A stretch of 34,674 nucleotides of DNA from Caulobacteraceae bacterium (GTDB lineage: Bacteria > Pseudomonadota > Alphaproteobacteria > Caulobacterales > Caulobacteraceae). Below, one piece after another: positions 1 to 7,813 of this stretch. The translations under genes were made by a program, and so were the position numbers. The notes under the pieces are model-generated. The model searched no databases, had not been told where the DNA came from, and saw only the letters and a list, made by a program, of their open reading frames with translations. Location of the stretch: assembly GCA_003164925.1 (NCBI GenBank), contig PLRV01000092.1, positions 1-34,674 on the forward strand, read 5' to 3'. Positions within the stretch are counted from its first letter, which is position 1; each line of letters begins with the position of its first letter.

Positions 1-238
1 AGCTCCTGGGCTCTGGCCCTTCGGTGAAGGGGTCGCGCAGTCGGTCGTCCCCACGCCCCATCGACCTGGCTGCAGAAACCCGAGTCGAGGGCAGCGCGAC
101 ATCTGTTGGCCCCGCAACGCTACGGTCGATCGAACCCTGAATTGAACGCGGTTCGCTCTACCGCTGGGTCTGCACGCCGACCTCAGTCGAGCCTACTGCT
201 GGTCGGCCATCGTGTGACGGCTGGGCCAGCTCTGTTGG
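1..238. other. Left edge, no gene recognised
   Basis: This stretch lies beyond the stop codon of the minus-strand DUF6010 gene. A plus-strand frame opens around position 106, but its translation is Arg/Ser-rich, resembles no family I know, and overlaps the end of the DUF6010 gene. No RNA gene, clear terminator or repeat is visible. It is probably the intergenic tail of the DUF6010/TetR unit. Confidence 0.4.
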
Positions 239-682
239 CTATGCAGCGCCTTCATCGAGAAGCCGGTCGGCGGCGGCGACCCACGGATAGGGTGAAGGGG
301 CGCCCGTAAAATACCAGGCGGCTAGACCCAGATCGCAGATCGCGCAGCCTGCCGATGACATTGGCAGGAAGGGCACGATCGGGTTGCCGTACAGATGGTG
401 CACAACATCCCAAAGGGTGTGGAGAACCCAACCCGCTCCTATGAATCGGTAATCTTGTAGCCCCCGATAGGCGATAAATGTGAGCAGAGCGCAGAACCCG
501 AACTCCCAAATGCCGAGGCCGCCGCCAAGGTATGCGGCGCCTGCCCCCGCTATCATGATGGCGCTGAAATGCCGACGAGCCGGTTCTTTCAACAAGCCGC
601 AAAGCAGGATGAACCCGCCGGCGACGACAAGCGGTGAGATCATCAGGGGCAAGGTGAACGGGGGCCGGGGCTGGAGGGTCAT
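239..682 (-). CDS. DUF6010 family membrane protein
   Basis: This is a 147-residue, strongly hydrophobic protein with several predicted membrane segments, including LVVAGGFILLCGLL near the N-terminus. It has the motif HTLWDVVHHLYGNP, which I associate with DUF6010, a small inner-membrane family of unknown function. I start it at the ATG at 682 because that codon overlaps the TGA stop of the upstream TetR gene in a 4-base ATGA junction, typical of translational coupling. A longer reading frame to 727 would only add a Pro/Arg-rich stretch overlapping TetR. Co-translation with the repressor suggests the pair shares one autoregulated transcript. No catalytic residues can be assigned, although the clustered His residues could bind metal. 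Confidence 0.75.
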   Translation of the reverse strand: MTLQPRPPFTLPLMISPLVVAGGFILLCGLLKEPARRHFSAIMIAGAGAAYLGGGLGIWEFGFCALLTFIAYRGLQDYRFIGAGWVLHTLWDVVHHLYGNPIVPFLPMSSAGCAICDLGLAAWYFTGAPSPYPWVAAADRLLDEGAA

Positions 683-1326
683 TGTTCCTCTGGGGCGGAG
701 AGCGGGGGGCTCGGGCCTCTGGGCCATGGGCCTTGAGCCCTGCGAAGGAGGGCCTCAAAGGCGGTCAATGCGCGGCGATCGGCGCCTGGATCTCTCAGGA
801 ACCGGCTGGAGGCGTGATGGCTCAGGTAGATCCCGCACAGCTCCCAGACAAACTGGTCGACGTCCAGGTCAACGCTCAGCTCACGCGAGGCCACGGCCTC
901 GCAGACGAGCGCTTTTAGCAGCTCGCGCCACCGCCCCTCCATGGCGACGACCTCGGCGCGGACGTCTCCGTCGATGTCGTCCAGCTCAAACAGAGCCGCG
1001 GCGACCGGACAGCCTCCGCGCAAGCCGGCCTTTCTGCTCCAGCCCAGCCAATTTTCGACCAGTGTCGTCAGACGAGCCAACCCTGGCGGCTGCTCCAATG
1101 CTGGCGCGACGACCACGGCGTTGGCCAGCTGCGCCATTTGCCGCAGCAGGGCGAGCTGAACAGCTTCCTTGGAGCGAAAGTGAGCGAACAGGCCGCTCTT
1201 CGACATGCCCACGTCAGCGGCCAGGACGCCGAGGGTGACGCCCGATAGCCCAACCGCGCTCAGCAGGTCGAGCCCGTGTTCCAAAATCCTGTCCCGCGTC
1301 GCCGGGTTGGTCGTTGCCATCCCCAT
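679..1326 (-). CDS. TetR/AcrR family transcriptional regulator
   Basis: This is a 215-residue one-component repressor. The N-terminal helix-turn-helix region is clear: residues about 10-60 include TRDRILEHGLDLLSAVGLSG, VLAADVGMSKSGLFAHF and RSKEAV. The C-terminal ligand domain contains GGCPVAAALFELDDIDGD, which is common in regulators of small-molecule catabolism or efflux. The ATG at 1326 is used; a second ATG at 1320 is possible. A perfect 18-bp palindrome starts two bases upstream of the start codon, so autorepression is very likely. The same operator lies between this gene and the divergent secreted NTF2-like gene, so both directions may respond. The stop codon overlaps the start of the DUF6010 gene. 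The ligand is unknown. Confidence 0.92.
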   Translation of the reverse strand: MGMATTNPATRDRILEHGLDLLSAVGLSGVTLGVLAADVGMSKSGLFAHFRSKEAVQLALLRQMAQLANAVVVAPALEQPPGLARLTTLVENWLGWSRKAGLRGGCPVAAALFELDDIDGDVRAEVVAMEGRWRELLKALVCEAVASRELSVDLDVDQFVWELCGIYLSHHASSRFLRDPGADRRALTAFEALLRRAQGPWPRGPSPPLSAPEEQ

Positions 1327-1328
1327 TA

Positions 1329-1346
1329 AGTACGACCGGTCGTACT
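1329..1346. promoter_or_regulatory. Palindromic operator, probable TetR site
   Basis: The sequence AGTACGACCGGTCGTACT is a perfect 18-bp inverted repeat. It sits between the TetR start codon and the divergent gene that starts at 1481. Size, symmetry and position match TetR-family operators. Binding by the adjacent repressor is inference. Confidence 0.8.
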
Positions 1347-1480
1347 ATTTGCCAAGCGCTTTGATGCTTGAGCGCTTCCTCGGAGTCCGCTGGCCACCTG
1401 ACTCAAGCCGCACTAGCGTTCGCTATCAAGCGGTTGGCTTGACAAAGGCGACCGCACCTAAACCAGGAAGGAAGATGGTC

Positions 1481-1999
1481 ATGAAGTTTTCGATCGCCCG
1501 CTGGCTCACCGGCCCGATCGCCCTGGCGGCGCTGGCCTTTGGCGGCGGCGTCAGTCCGGCGGCGGCCAAACCAGCCTATACGCCGACGATGGCGGACATG
1601 ATGTCCATCCAAAGGACCATCCACCACTACATGCTCGGACTCGAGAAACACGACACCAAGGCCGAGGCGAGCGCCTTCACCGACGACGGGGTCTTGGCGG
1701 TTTTCCACTATGATCGGGAAGTGGTGCGCCTTTCGGGCCGCAAGGCCATCGAGGGCGCGATGTCGGCCGACGAAATCTGGGATTTCTACGGCAACGATTA
1801 CTTCGAGTTCCAAAGCCCGACGCACGCCACCCACTACGCCTATTGGCTCGACGTGCATCCGCCCAAAGGCGGCGGCGATGACCCGAGCCTTGCCCAGTCG
1901 TCGACGGTCGGCATTCCCGGCCATTACGAAGACGTCCTGGTGAAGGAGCGCGGCGAATGGCTGTTCAAACAGCGCCTCGTCTATGTGGGAGTGAAATAG
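1481..1999 (+). CDS. Secreted SnoaL/NTF2-like protein
   Basis: This is a 172-residue protein. A Sec signal (MKFSIARWLTG...SPAAAKPAY) is followed by an NTF2-like cone domain. Residues MADMMSIQRTIHHYMLGLEK and ASAFTDDGVLAVF match the usual opening helices and first strand, and the end (ERGEWLFKQRLVYVGVK) matches the last strands. SnoaL-like proteins act as cyclases, isomerases or dehydratases on small polycyclic molecules without a cofactor. The ATG at 1481 is preferred over 1475 because AGGAAGGA lies at the right distance only from 1481. The gene is divergent from TetR across the palindromic operator, so it is a candidate target of that repressor. A second secreted NTF2-like gene occurs at 22395-22946. 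Confidence 0.82.
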   Translation: MKFSIARWLTGPIALAALAFGGGVSPAAAKPAYTPTMADMMSIQRTIHHYMLGLEKHDTKAEASAFTDDGVLAVFHYDREVVRLSGRKAIEGAMSADEIWDFYGNDYFEFQSPTHATHYAYWLDVHPPKGGGDDPSLAQSSTVGIPGHYEDVLVKERGEWLFKQRLVYVGVK

Positions 2000-2032
2000 A
2001 GCACTCTTCCATCCGATGAGGCCGGATCCCCG

Positions 2033-2932
2033 TCAGACGCACCCGAGCGCCGCCGCGGGCGCCGTCAGTCCAACGACAACTTGTCTCCTCTTGGCCGCAG
2101 TTAGGTCCGGGGAATTGTGGCCTGAGGCCATGACCTGCCGCCACTCGGCCAGGGCGGCTGAGCGGTGCTGGCAGTCTAGGGTCCGGCTTTTACCGATTCC
2201 CATGCGGGCGAATTCGGCGTGTTTGTCGATCATCTGGTGCTTGAGGGCGCCGGCTATGTGCAGGAAGAGTAAGCCGAGCAGCAGCCAACCGCCCACGGTA
2301 TGCCAGCTGACAAATTCCTCATGCAGTTTGTGTTGGGGCGGGAGCCCGCCCGGCTGCTCGCCGACCGCCTCGATGGGAGTGATCGCGGGCATGGGGATCA
2401 CGTACCAGATCATCAGCCCCCCGCCTTGCGGTCGCGCCGACATGGCCACAGGGGGAGCAGCGCCAAGCTTCAGTCCTACCCGCGGGGCGGCGGGCGTCGG
2501 TCGGCTGGCGGCGGCCCTGGCGGCCGCGCCGGGAGAGCCCGGAGGCGGATGCGCCGAGAGAATGGCCCAGCCCGTGAGCGGCATCAGCACCATGGCCGCA
2601 TAAAGCAAGAAGTGGGCGAAGTGCGCCGTGTGTCGCTCCCAAGGCTTCATTCCGGCCGGATAGGGCGGCGGCGGATTGACAAGTCTCCAGACGACCCGCG
2701 CCACGGTGAGCGCCAGCACCGTCAATCCCGACGAAAGATGTAGCTGCAGAGCGAACAATCTGACCGGGGTCGGCCAGCTTTCCATGAAAAAGCCGGTGGC
2801 AAGATTGAAGATGATGAAGGCGGCGATCGCCCAGTGAAGCGCGATCGCGACCCGCGTGTACCGGTCGCTGCGCGAGCGGGCGTTTTCGGAATCCACATTG
2901 GCGGGTGCACTGCCGGCGCGTGAAATGGTCAT
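2033..2932 (-). CDS. Cytochrome b561-type membrane protein
   Basis: This is a 299-residue four-helix di-heme b cytochrome of the b561/Ni-hydrogenase b-subunit type, expected to move electrons between quinol and a periplasmic partner. Likely heme histidines are H33 (ALHW), H65 (QLHLSSG), H211 (SWHTVGGW) and H225 (FLHIAGALKH). About 80 Pro/Ala/Gly-rich residues lie between helices 3 and 4 (about 128-205), longer than in compact relatives. After KHQMIDKHAEFARMGIG, where homologues normally end, about 50 unrelated-looking residues follow, which suggests a lost stop codon. The start at 2932 is supported by AGGACGAG upstream. The gene is convergent with the NTF2-like gene, 33 bp away. Confidence 0.88.
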   Translation of the reverse strand: MTISRAGSAPANVDSENARSRSDRYTRVAIALHWAIAAFIIFNLATGFFMESWPTPVRLFALQLHLSSGLTVLALTVARVVWRLVNPPPPYPAGMKPWERHTAHFAHFLLYAAMVLMPLTGWAILSAHPPPGSPGAAARAAASRPTPAAPRVGLKLGAAPPVAMSARPQGGGLMIWYVIPMPAITPIEAVGEQPGGLPPQHKLHEEFVSWHTVGGWLLLGLLFLHIAGALKHQMIDKHAEFARMGIGKSRTLDCQHRSAALAEWRQVMASGHNSPDLTAAKRRQVVVGLTAPAAALGCV

Positions 2933-3210
2933 GTCTCGTCCTGAGAGTCTGACTTCTGTAACGGGCCTTCCAGTGTCAATCCCTTTTGCGCTTCATCCTG
3001 TCGCCGGGGTCTTGCTTCTGTACGCAGTCGACGCAAGGCCGCTGCTCTATGGGGTCGGAGAGGATAAGCTGGCCTATCTCAACAAGCGCAGTCATCTTGC
3101 GAGCTGCGTCAGACTCTGCGGCCTAACTTGATCCATCGTCCCGGCGAAGGGACTGAGCTGGGAGGGCTGATGGTGATGGCCCGCCCGAAGATGTGTCGTC
3201 TCCTCTCGGT
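2933..3210. other. Intergenic spacer before IS110
   Basis: This 278-bp stretch lies between the cytochrome b561 start and the 3' end of the IS110 recombinase. It must hold the cytochrome promoter and one end of the IS110 element, but I could not place the element boundary. No gene, repeat or strong hairpin is evident. Confidence 0.4.
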
Positions 3211-4251
3211 CTAGGCGGCGGCCATAATTGGCGCGGCCTTGTGGGTGACGAAGTCGGTTTGGTCGCGCAGCATCCGATGCAGCACGACGGAAAGCTTGCG
3301 CGCGAGGGCTACTTTCGCCTTGCGCATACCGGCGCGCTTGGCGACGCCCAGCGCCCAGGTCTTCAGATCTGATCCCCTGACCGGTTTGGTCAGGATGACC
3401 TGCGCTGCTTCGTAGAGCGCGGTTCGGACGCTGGCGTCGCCGATCTTGGAAATACGTCCGGTGTAGTCCGTCTCGCCCGATTGATACTTCTTCGGCGTCA
3501 GGCCGAAGTGGGCGCCAACCATCCGAGACGATCGGAACCGGTCGGTCTCGTCGATGGCCGAGACATAGGTCAGGGACACGAGCACGCCGATCCCTGGCGT
3601 GGTCATCAGACGCCGAGCTCGTTCATCGTCGCGGGCCATCTTGCGTACGCGGCGCTCAAAGCCGCGCAGTTCGTCGGCCAGGACCCCACGCGCCTTCAAT
3701 AGCGCCTCGGTGATCACCTCGAGCGTGGGGTGGCCTTCCGCCAAGGCCTGGACTCGCGGAGCATAGGTCCTCGGCGTCGTCGGGCCCACCTTCAATCCAA
3801 AGCCCCGCAAGATCCCCCGTATGCTCATTTCGACGTCGTGAAGCTTGCCCTGCAGCAGCTTGCGCGCCGTCAGCACCGCGCGCACTTCCTGGGCCGGCAG
3901 CGACTTGCAATGCACCGAGCGGAACCATCCCAGGCGCATCAATTGCGCAATCCCGCGGGCGTCTTTCTTGTCTGTCTTCACCGGCATGATCTTGAAGGCG
4001 GTGCGCACATGGCGGGTCTCAAGCAGCTCCACCGCTAAGCCCGCCTTCGCCATCGCTGCATAGAGCCACTGTGACAACGGTCCAGCTTCCAGGCCAATCC
4101 GCTCCATAGGCGCCTCGTGTTTGCTAAACCAGGCGATCAGCGCCTCCGGCTCGCTAGCCACTTTCGTCTCCCGGACAATCTTGCCCTGCGCGTCCACAAC
4201 GCAAACGCTGGAGGTTTCCAATGAGACGTCGATTCCTGCATAGTGCTGCAT
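3211..4251 (-). CDS. IS110 family transposase (RNA-guided recombinase type)
   Basis: This is a 346-residue full-length IS110-family enzyme. The N-terminal RuvC-like DEDD domain shows D8 (YAGIDVSLE), E55 (GLEAGPLSQW), and D94 and D97 (KTDKKDARG). The C-terminal Transposase_20 domain runs from about 214 (LMTTPGIGVLVSLTYV) to 290, with candidate nucleophile serines S241/S242 (FRSSRMVGAHFGLTP). I chose the ATG at 4251 because GAGGAACGACC precedes it; the reading frame stays open to 4332. IS110 enzymes are known to use a bridge RNA encoded in a non-coding end of the element. In the IS110 subgroup that is the region upstream of the gene, here 4252 to about 4340. The open reading frame is intact. 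A damaged IS5 copy lies immediately upstream. Confidence 0.93.
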   Translation of the reverse strand: MQHYAGIDVSLETSSVCVVDAQGKIVRETKVASEPEALIAWFSKHEAPMERIGLEAGPLSQWLYAAMAKAGLAVELLETRHVRTAFKIMPVKTDKKDARGIAQLMRLGWFRSVHCKSLPAQEVRAVLTARKLLQGKLHDVEMSIRGILRGFGLKVGPTTPRTYAPRVQALAEGHPTLEVITEALLKARGVLADELRGFERRVRKMARDDERARRLMTTPGIGVLVSLTYVSAIDETDRFRSSRMVGAHFGLTPKKYQSGETDYTGRISKIGDASVRTALYEAAQVILTKPVRGSDLKTWALGVAKRAGMRKAKVALARKLSVVLHRMLRDQTDFVTHKAAPIMAAA

Positions 4252-4342
4252 GGTCGTTCCTCGGTGATGCTTGGCGCAGGCCCAACACCTGACGCCGTTG
4301 CTGATGACACCATCATTCTGAGGGACGACCACCCAACCTCAA
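4252..4342 (-). ncRNA. Possible IS110 end with bridge-RNA region
   Basis: This short non-coding stretch lies upstream of the IS110 recombinase. In well-studied IS110 elements this position encodes the structured bridge RNA. I see short complementary segments here but did not establish a two-loop fold. The space is small, and the neighbouring IS5 copy begins near its outer edge, so the RNA region could be truncated. The call is positional only. Confidence 0.25.
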
Positions 4343-4397
4343 GAGGTCAGGGCTTCCGGCCGGCCCGTTACCCCATCTCATAACTCGCTGGGAAGTT

Positions 4398-5221
4398 CTA
4401 CGGCCTGACGATCCGTCGCGTTAGTCGGCGGATATGGGCGATGAATATCCACGCTGCGGCGCTTTCGATGGTGGCTTCGAAGTCCTTGGCGAGCCTGCGG
4501 CAGCGGCCAAGCCAGGCGAAGGTGCGCTCGACCACCCAGCGGCGGGGAAGCAGTTCAAACCCCTTGGCGACGTCGGACCGCTTGATGATCTCGATGGTCC
4601 ATTTTCCAATCTGGGCCAGGGCGTCACGCAGTTTGTCGCCGGCATAGCCGCCATCGGCGAAGACGTGCCGCAGCCACGGATAGAGCGAACGGATCGAGGC
4701 CAGGACATCGACCGCACCGTCGCGATCCTGGATGTCGGCGGAATGGACCAGCAGCCCGACGAGATTACCCTCGGTGTCGGTCACGATGTGTCGCTTGCGG
4801 CCTTTGATCTTCTTGCCGGCGTCGAAGCCTCTGGGACCACCGCATTCGGTCGTTTTCACCGACTGACTGTCGATGACGCCGCCCGACGGGCTGGCCTCGC
4901 GCCCACCTTCTCTCGCAGCGCCATGACCAGCATGTGATTGATCTACGCCAACAATCCCCGGTGCGACCACGCGTAGAAATAACCCTGCACTGTCGAATAG
5001 GGTGGAAACTCCTTGGGAATGGCGCGCCATTGGCAGCCGGTCGAAGCCATATACAGGATCGCCTCGACCAGCCTGCGCAGATCGGTCTTGCGCGGACGCC
5101 CCACCTTCGCCGGCGCCGGCAGAAACGGTTCGATCAGCGCCCATTCCGCATCCGTCAGATCGCTTGCATAGCGCAGACCCTCGCGCCGATACTGCCGCCG
5201 GGTGGTTTCGGTCCAAGCCAT
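4398..5221 (-). pseudogene. IS5 family transposase, disrupted
   Basis: The first part (5221 to 4943) encodes MAWTETTRRQYRREG... LTDAEWALIEPFLP... ending HRGLLA, the normal start of an IS5/IS427-group enzyme. An in-frame TAG at 4943-4945 then interrupts it. The same frame continues afterwards with the expected INHMLVMALREKVG, and then a one-base loss relative to the family's VGREASPS moves the rest into another frame. That frame encodes GVIDSQSVKTTE, FDAGKKIKGRKRHIVTDT, FADGGYAGDKL and RRWVVERTFAWLGRCRRL, and stops at 4398. IS5 elements can use programmed frameshifting, but there is no slippery run here and the nonsense codon is additional, so I call it inactive. Element ends are probably near 4343 and 5299 (both outward sequences read GAGG), not proven. 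Confidence 0.88.
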
Positions 5222-5299
5222 CGTGTCCTCCATTGAGCTTCGCAACCCAACGGAATCACAACCGATTGAAATCACCCACCTTCTTTTTCAGTCAGCCTC

Positions 5300-5701
5300 T
5301 GAGGGCTATCGATTACGGCGCTCGGTCTCAGCATTGCCCGCAGCCTTGCACCCCTGACGCCAGTCAAGATCGTTGAGAGATAGCTTGACCAGAAACTTAG
5401 CTGCTTGTCCCCACAGTTTTCCATCCGACTGAACCAATGCAGCTATGCGCGAAGCCCAAAAGGCAAAGGCTCATGGCCGCGCGCGCGGACATCGGCCGGC
5501 AACAATGGGTGCGGCAAACTCATAGCTGCTTTGCAAAAGATGCCGTGTTTGGCGCTGAGGATGGCGCCTATCCTACTTGAATAAGTTGACGCGAAAGAGG
5601 GCGCTAAATGAGCGTCCTGTTCGCGGCTTGAAGCCTGCTTGAGAAGCGGTGGATGCGTTCCTGTCGCGTCCATCGAGAGACGCTATAGGGAAGGGACGTT
5701 G
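5300..5701. other. Intergenic region upstream of the DUF6152 operon
   Basis: About 400 bp separate the IS5 remnant from the first gene of the plus-strand run. It holds one copy of the recurring intergenic box (5411-5460) and therefore probably the operon promoter. A 76-codon minus-strand frame (5443-5673) has no recognisable motif and no clear ribosome site, and I do not call it a gene. Confidence 0.5.
5411..5460 (+). repeat. Recurring intergenic box, copy 1
   Basis: The stretch contains GTTTTCCATCCG, then CTGAACCAATGCAGC, TATGCGCGAAGCCCAAA. It closely matches copies 2 and 3 at 11521-11588 and 11890-11957 over about 46 bp. It lies 240 bp upstream of the DUF6152 operon. Confidence 0.7.
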
Positions 5702-6142
5702 ATGGTAATGCGTAATCGCCAGGGATGGAGCCGTCTTGCGTCGAGCTTGATCGGCTTGGGATTGGCAGCGACCGCCCCTTTCCCCTTGGCTACGATCGCC
5801 GCGTACGCTCATCACTCCACCGCTCTATTCGACGCAACGCGTCGGGAGACAGTGACCGGCACGGTCTCGAAGGTCGAGTGGGCCAACCCGCACACCTATA
5901 TTTTCATGGTGGTCAATAAGGATGGCGTCGACCAGACTTGGTCGATCATTTCAGGAACGCCGCAGCTCAACATACGCAATGGTTGGAAGCGCGATGACGT
6001 GAAGGTCGGCGACAAAGTGACCATCGTGATCAATCCGCAGCGCGACGGCGGCCCAGCGGGCATCCTGTGCAGCATTAAACTGCCTGACGGCCGTACGCTC
6101 GAAGGGCCGCGTGATTTTCTTGTCGTTCCCAAGGCGGGATAG
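5702..6142 (+). CDS. DUF6152 family secreted protein
   Basis: This is a 146-residue protein with a Sec signal (RLASSLIGLGLAATAPFPLA) and probable cleavage after AYA, which would leave His-His-Ser at the mature N-terminus (residues 37-39). The domain shows VTGTVSKVEWANPHTYIFM, GVDQTWSIISGTP, GDKVTIVINPQRDG and GILCSIKLPDGRTL, matching DUF6152. Function is unknown for the family. The terminal His pair plus the internal His of NPH (H64) invite comparison with copper-binding histidine braces, which is inference. The start at 5702 follows GGGAAGGGA. It heads a run of five plus-strand genes. A second copy at 16200 is interrupted by IS256. Confidence 0.88.
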   Translation: MVMRNRQGWSRLASSLIGLGLAATAPFPLATIAAYAHHSTALFDATRRETVTGTVSKVEWANPHTYIFMVVNKDGVDQTWSIISGTPQLNIRNGWKRDDVKVGDKVTIVINPQRDGGPAGILCSIKLPDGRTLEGPRDFLVVPKAG

Positions 6143-6199
6143 ACCTCAAGGGCCGCGCGCCGGACCATCGGATCATTAAGTGTTTTTCGGAGGGAATGA

Positions 6200-7018
6200 G
6201 TGAGGATCGTCCTGGGCTGTCTGCTTGGCCTGTGCGTAGGGGCAGGAGCCGTTGGCGACGCCAGCGCGCAGCCCGCGATGTCGTCATTTCCCATTCCAGG
6301 CGCCGCCAGCAGCGCGCCGAGAATTCCTTACTTTTCCGGCGATGTGATCACGCCGCTGGAGGCAGGGTTGCCGCTGCCTTCCAAGAATCCGCGTAACTTC
6401 GAGGGGACTTGGGCTAGTCTCGGCCACCCGATCAATGCGGACGGCACGCCGCCTCCCTACCGGCCGGACATTCTGGCCGAGATGACGCGGCTGAGAAAGC
6501 TCAACGACGCGGGCATGCCGGAGGTGGCGAAGAATACGCTCTGCCGGCCCAATGGTCCTATCGCCATGACTGGCAATCAATTCCCCACGCAAATACTTCA
6601 GCGCCCGGAGAAGATACTCTTCTTGGCAGAGGAGGGGCGGACGATATGGGAGGTCGACATGAGCGGTCGGCCTTCCTCCGACACGAAGCTGGCCTACGGC
6701 GGCCACAATGTCGGGCATTGGGAAGGCAATACCCTGGTGATCGAATCCAAGGGCCACAAGCCGCATATTCCCAGCATTTTCTCTGCCGGAAACTCGGACA
6801 AGCTGCATATCGTAACGAGGATCACGCGCGCCAATACGGGCGATCCGCTTAATGACGAGCGACTGGTGATCTATCAGACAATCGACGATCCCGGCGTCTA
6901 TACCAAGCCCTGGACGGCGGTGAACGTCGCCCGCTGGCGGCCTGATATGCAGGTTCTCGAATTCAATTGCGAGGAGAGCTCAGACGAGGACGTGAGCCGG
7001 GGGCTGACGGTGAAATGA
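6200..7018 (+). CDS. GHWEGD-family secreted protein, subtype A
   Basis: This is a 272-residue protein of unknown function with a Sec signal cleaved near DASAQ. Family landmarks are NFEGTW (66-71), LCRPNG (114-119), GHWEGNTLVIES (172-183), IDDPGVYTKPWT (228-239) and FNCEES (255-260). The mature protein has only two cysteines, C115 and C257, 142 residues apart, so one disulfide is likely. It starts at a GTG, chosen because GGAGGG sits five bases upstream. The next gene encodes the B-type partner 40 bp downstream. The same A/B pairing recurs at 16832-18490 and 20616-22306. The fold is probably beta-rich; an enzymatic role has not been shown to my knowledge. Confidence 0.8.
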   Translation: MRIVLGCLLGLCVGAGAVGDASAQPAMSSFPIPGAASSAPRIPYFSGDVITPLEAGLPLPSKNPRNFEGTWASLGHPINADGTPPPYRPDILAEMTRLRKLNDAGMPEVAKNTLCRPNGPIAMTGNQFPTQILQRPEKILFLAEEGRTIWEVDMSGRPSSDTKLAYGGHNVGHWEGNTLVIESKGHKPHIPSIFSAGNSDKLHIVTRITRANTGDPLNDERLVIYQTIDDPGVYTKPWTAVNVARWRPDMQVLEFNCEESSDEDVSRGLTVK

Positions 7019-7058
7019 GCGCTGCATCCCTAACTGCTCTGTCGCCGAGGTGACCGCA

Positions 7059-7751
7059 ATGTTGAAGACAAACGGACTGGTGTTGTGCGCGGTCGGCCTG
7101 TTCCTTGCCGGGCCGGCGTTCGCGGCCCCGGACTTTACCGGAGTTTGGCGCCTCGATGGCGATGCGACAGCCCTGCGGTCGATTTCCGGAAAAACGCCGC
7201 CGCTCACGTCGTGGGGCCGCGAGCAGTACGAGCACAATCAGGCGGCCTTCGCGCGCAAAGACTATAGCGGCGATCTGACCCGGCTACAGTGCGCGAGCGC
7301 TGGCGCGGTCCGCTTGATAACGCTGCCTTATCCGGTGGAATTCTTCCAACGCCCCTTTCAGCTAACGATGCTGTTCGGCTGGAATCACGAATATCGACTG
7401 ATCAATCTCAGACCGACGGCCATGACGACGCCCTATGAGTTGGCGATCGGCATCTCGAACGGCCATTGGGAGGGCGACACGTTGGTCGTGCGCACCACCG
7501 ACCTGACGGACAATACGCTTCTCGACTCCGCCGGCCTTCCTCATGGCGACAAGACGATCGTGACCGAGCGGATTCGCATGCTCGACCGACGCCACATGGA
7601 AGACGTCGTGACGATCACCGACCCCAAGGCCTATTCACGGGATTGGTCGTTTCGGCTTGGCTATCACAAGACGGCGGCTAAAGGCGTGGCCGAGGATGTT
7701 TGCCTCGACCGCATGGCGGCCGGTGGTCCTGCGCTAGAGAATCCGCAGTGA
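7059..7751 (+). CDS. GHWEGD-family secreted protein, subtype B
   Basis: This is a 230-residue secreted protein (signal MLKTNGLVLCAVGLFLAG, cleavage near AFA-APDF). Landmarks are FTGVW (26-30), LQCASAG (77-83), LFGWNHEYR (105-113), NGHWEGDTLVVRTTD (134-148), TITDPKAYSRDW (185-196) and EDVCLDR (212-218). The two mature cysteines, C78 and C215, are 137 residues apart, exactly as in the B proteins at 17726-18490 and 20616-21317. The ATG at 7059 is preferred to the GTG at 7050 because GAGG lies eight bases upstream of it. It follows its A-type partner and precedes the ModA-like gene. Function is unknown; constant pairing with an A protein suggests a heteromer. Confidence 0.8.
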   Translation: MLKTNGLVLCAVGLFLAGPAFAAPDFTGVWRLDGDATALRSISGKTPPLTSWGREQYEHNQAAFARKDYSGDLTRLQCASAGAVRLITLPYPVEFFQRPFQLTMLFGWNHEYRLINLRPTAMTTPYELAIGISNGHWEGDTLVVRTTDLTDNTLLDSAGLPHGDKTIVTERIRMLDRRHMEDVVTITDPKAYSRDWSFRLGYHKTAAKGVAEDVCLDRMAAGGPALENPQ

Positions 7752-7813
7752 CGGATCGAGACCGGTCGACAATGGCGGATATGCTCGGCCAACCGAGCGG
7801 AGATGGAGAGACT

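Noticed and set aside
1411-1445. Possible box copy upstream of the first NTF2-like gene (minus strand GCCAACCGCTTGATAGCGAA)
   Set aside because: Only about 12 of 28 positions agree with copy 2; that is not distinguishable from chance by eye.
4343-5299. Exact IS5 terminal inverted repeats and target duplication
   Set aside because: Both proposed ends begin GAGG, but the following bases match poorly and no duplication is visible, so boundaries remain approximate.
5443-5673. 76-codon minus-strand frame upstream of DUF6152
   Set aside because: It has no recognisable motif and overlaps a copy of the recurring box; I treat it as non-coding.
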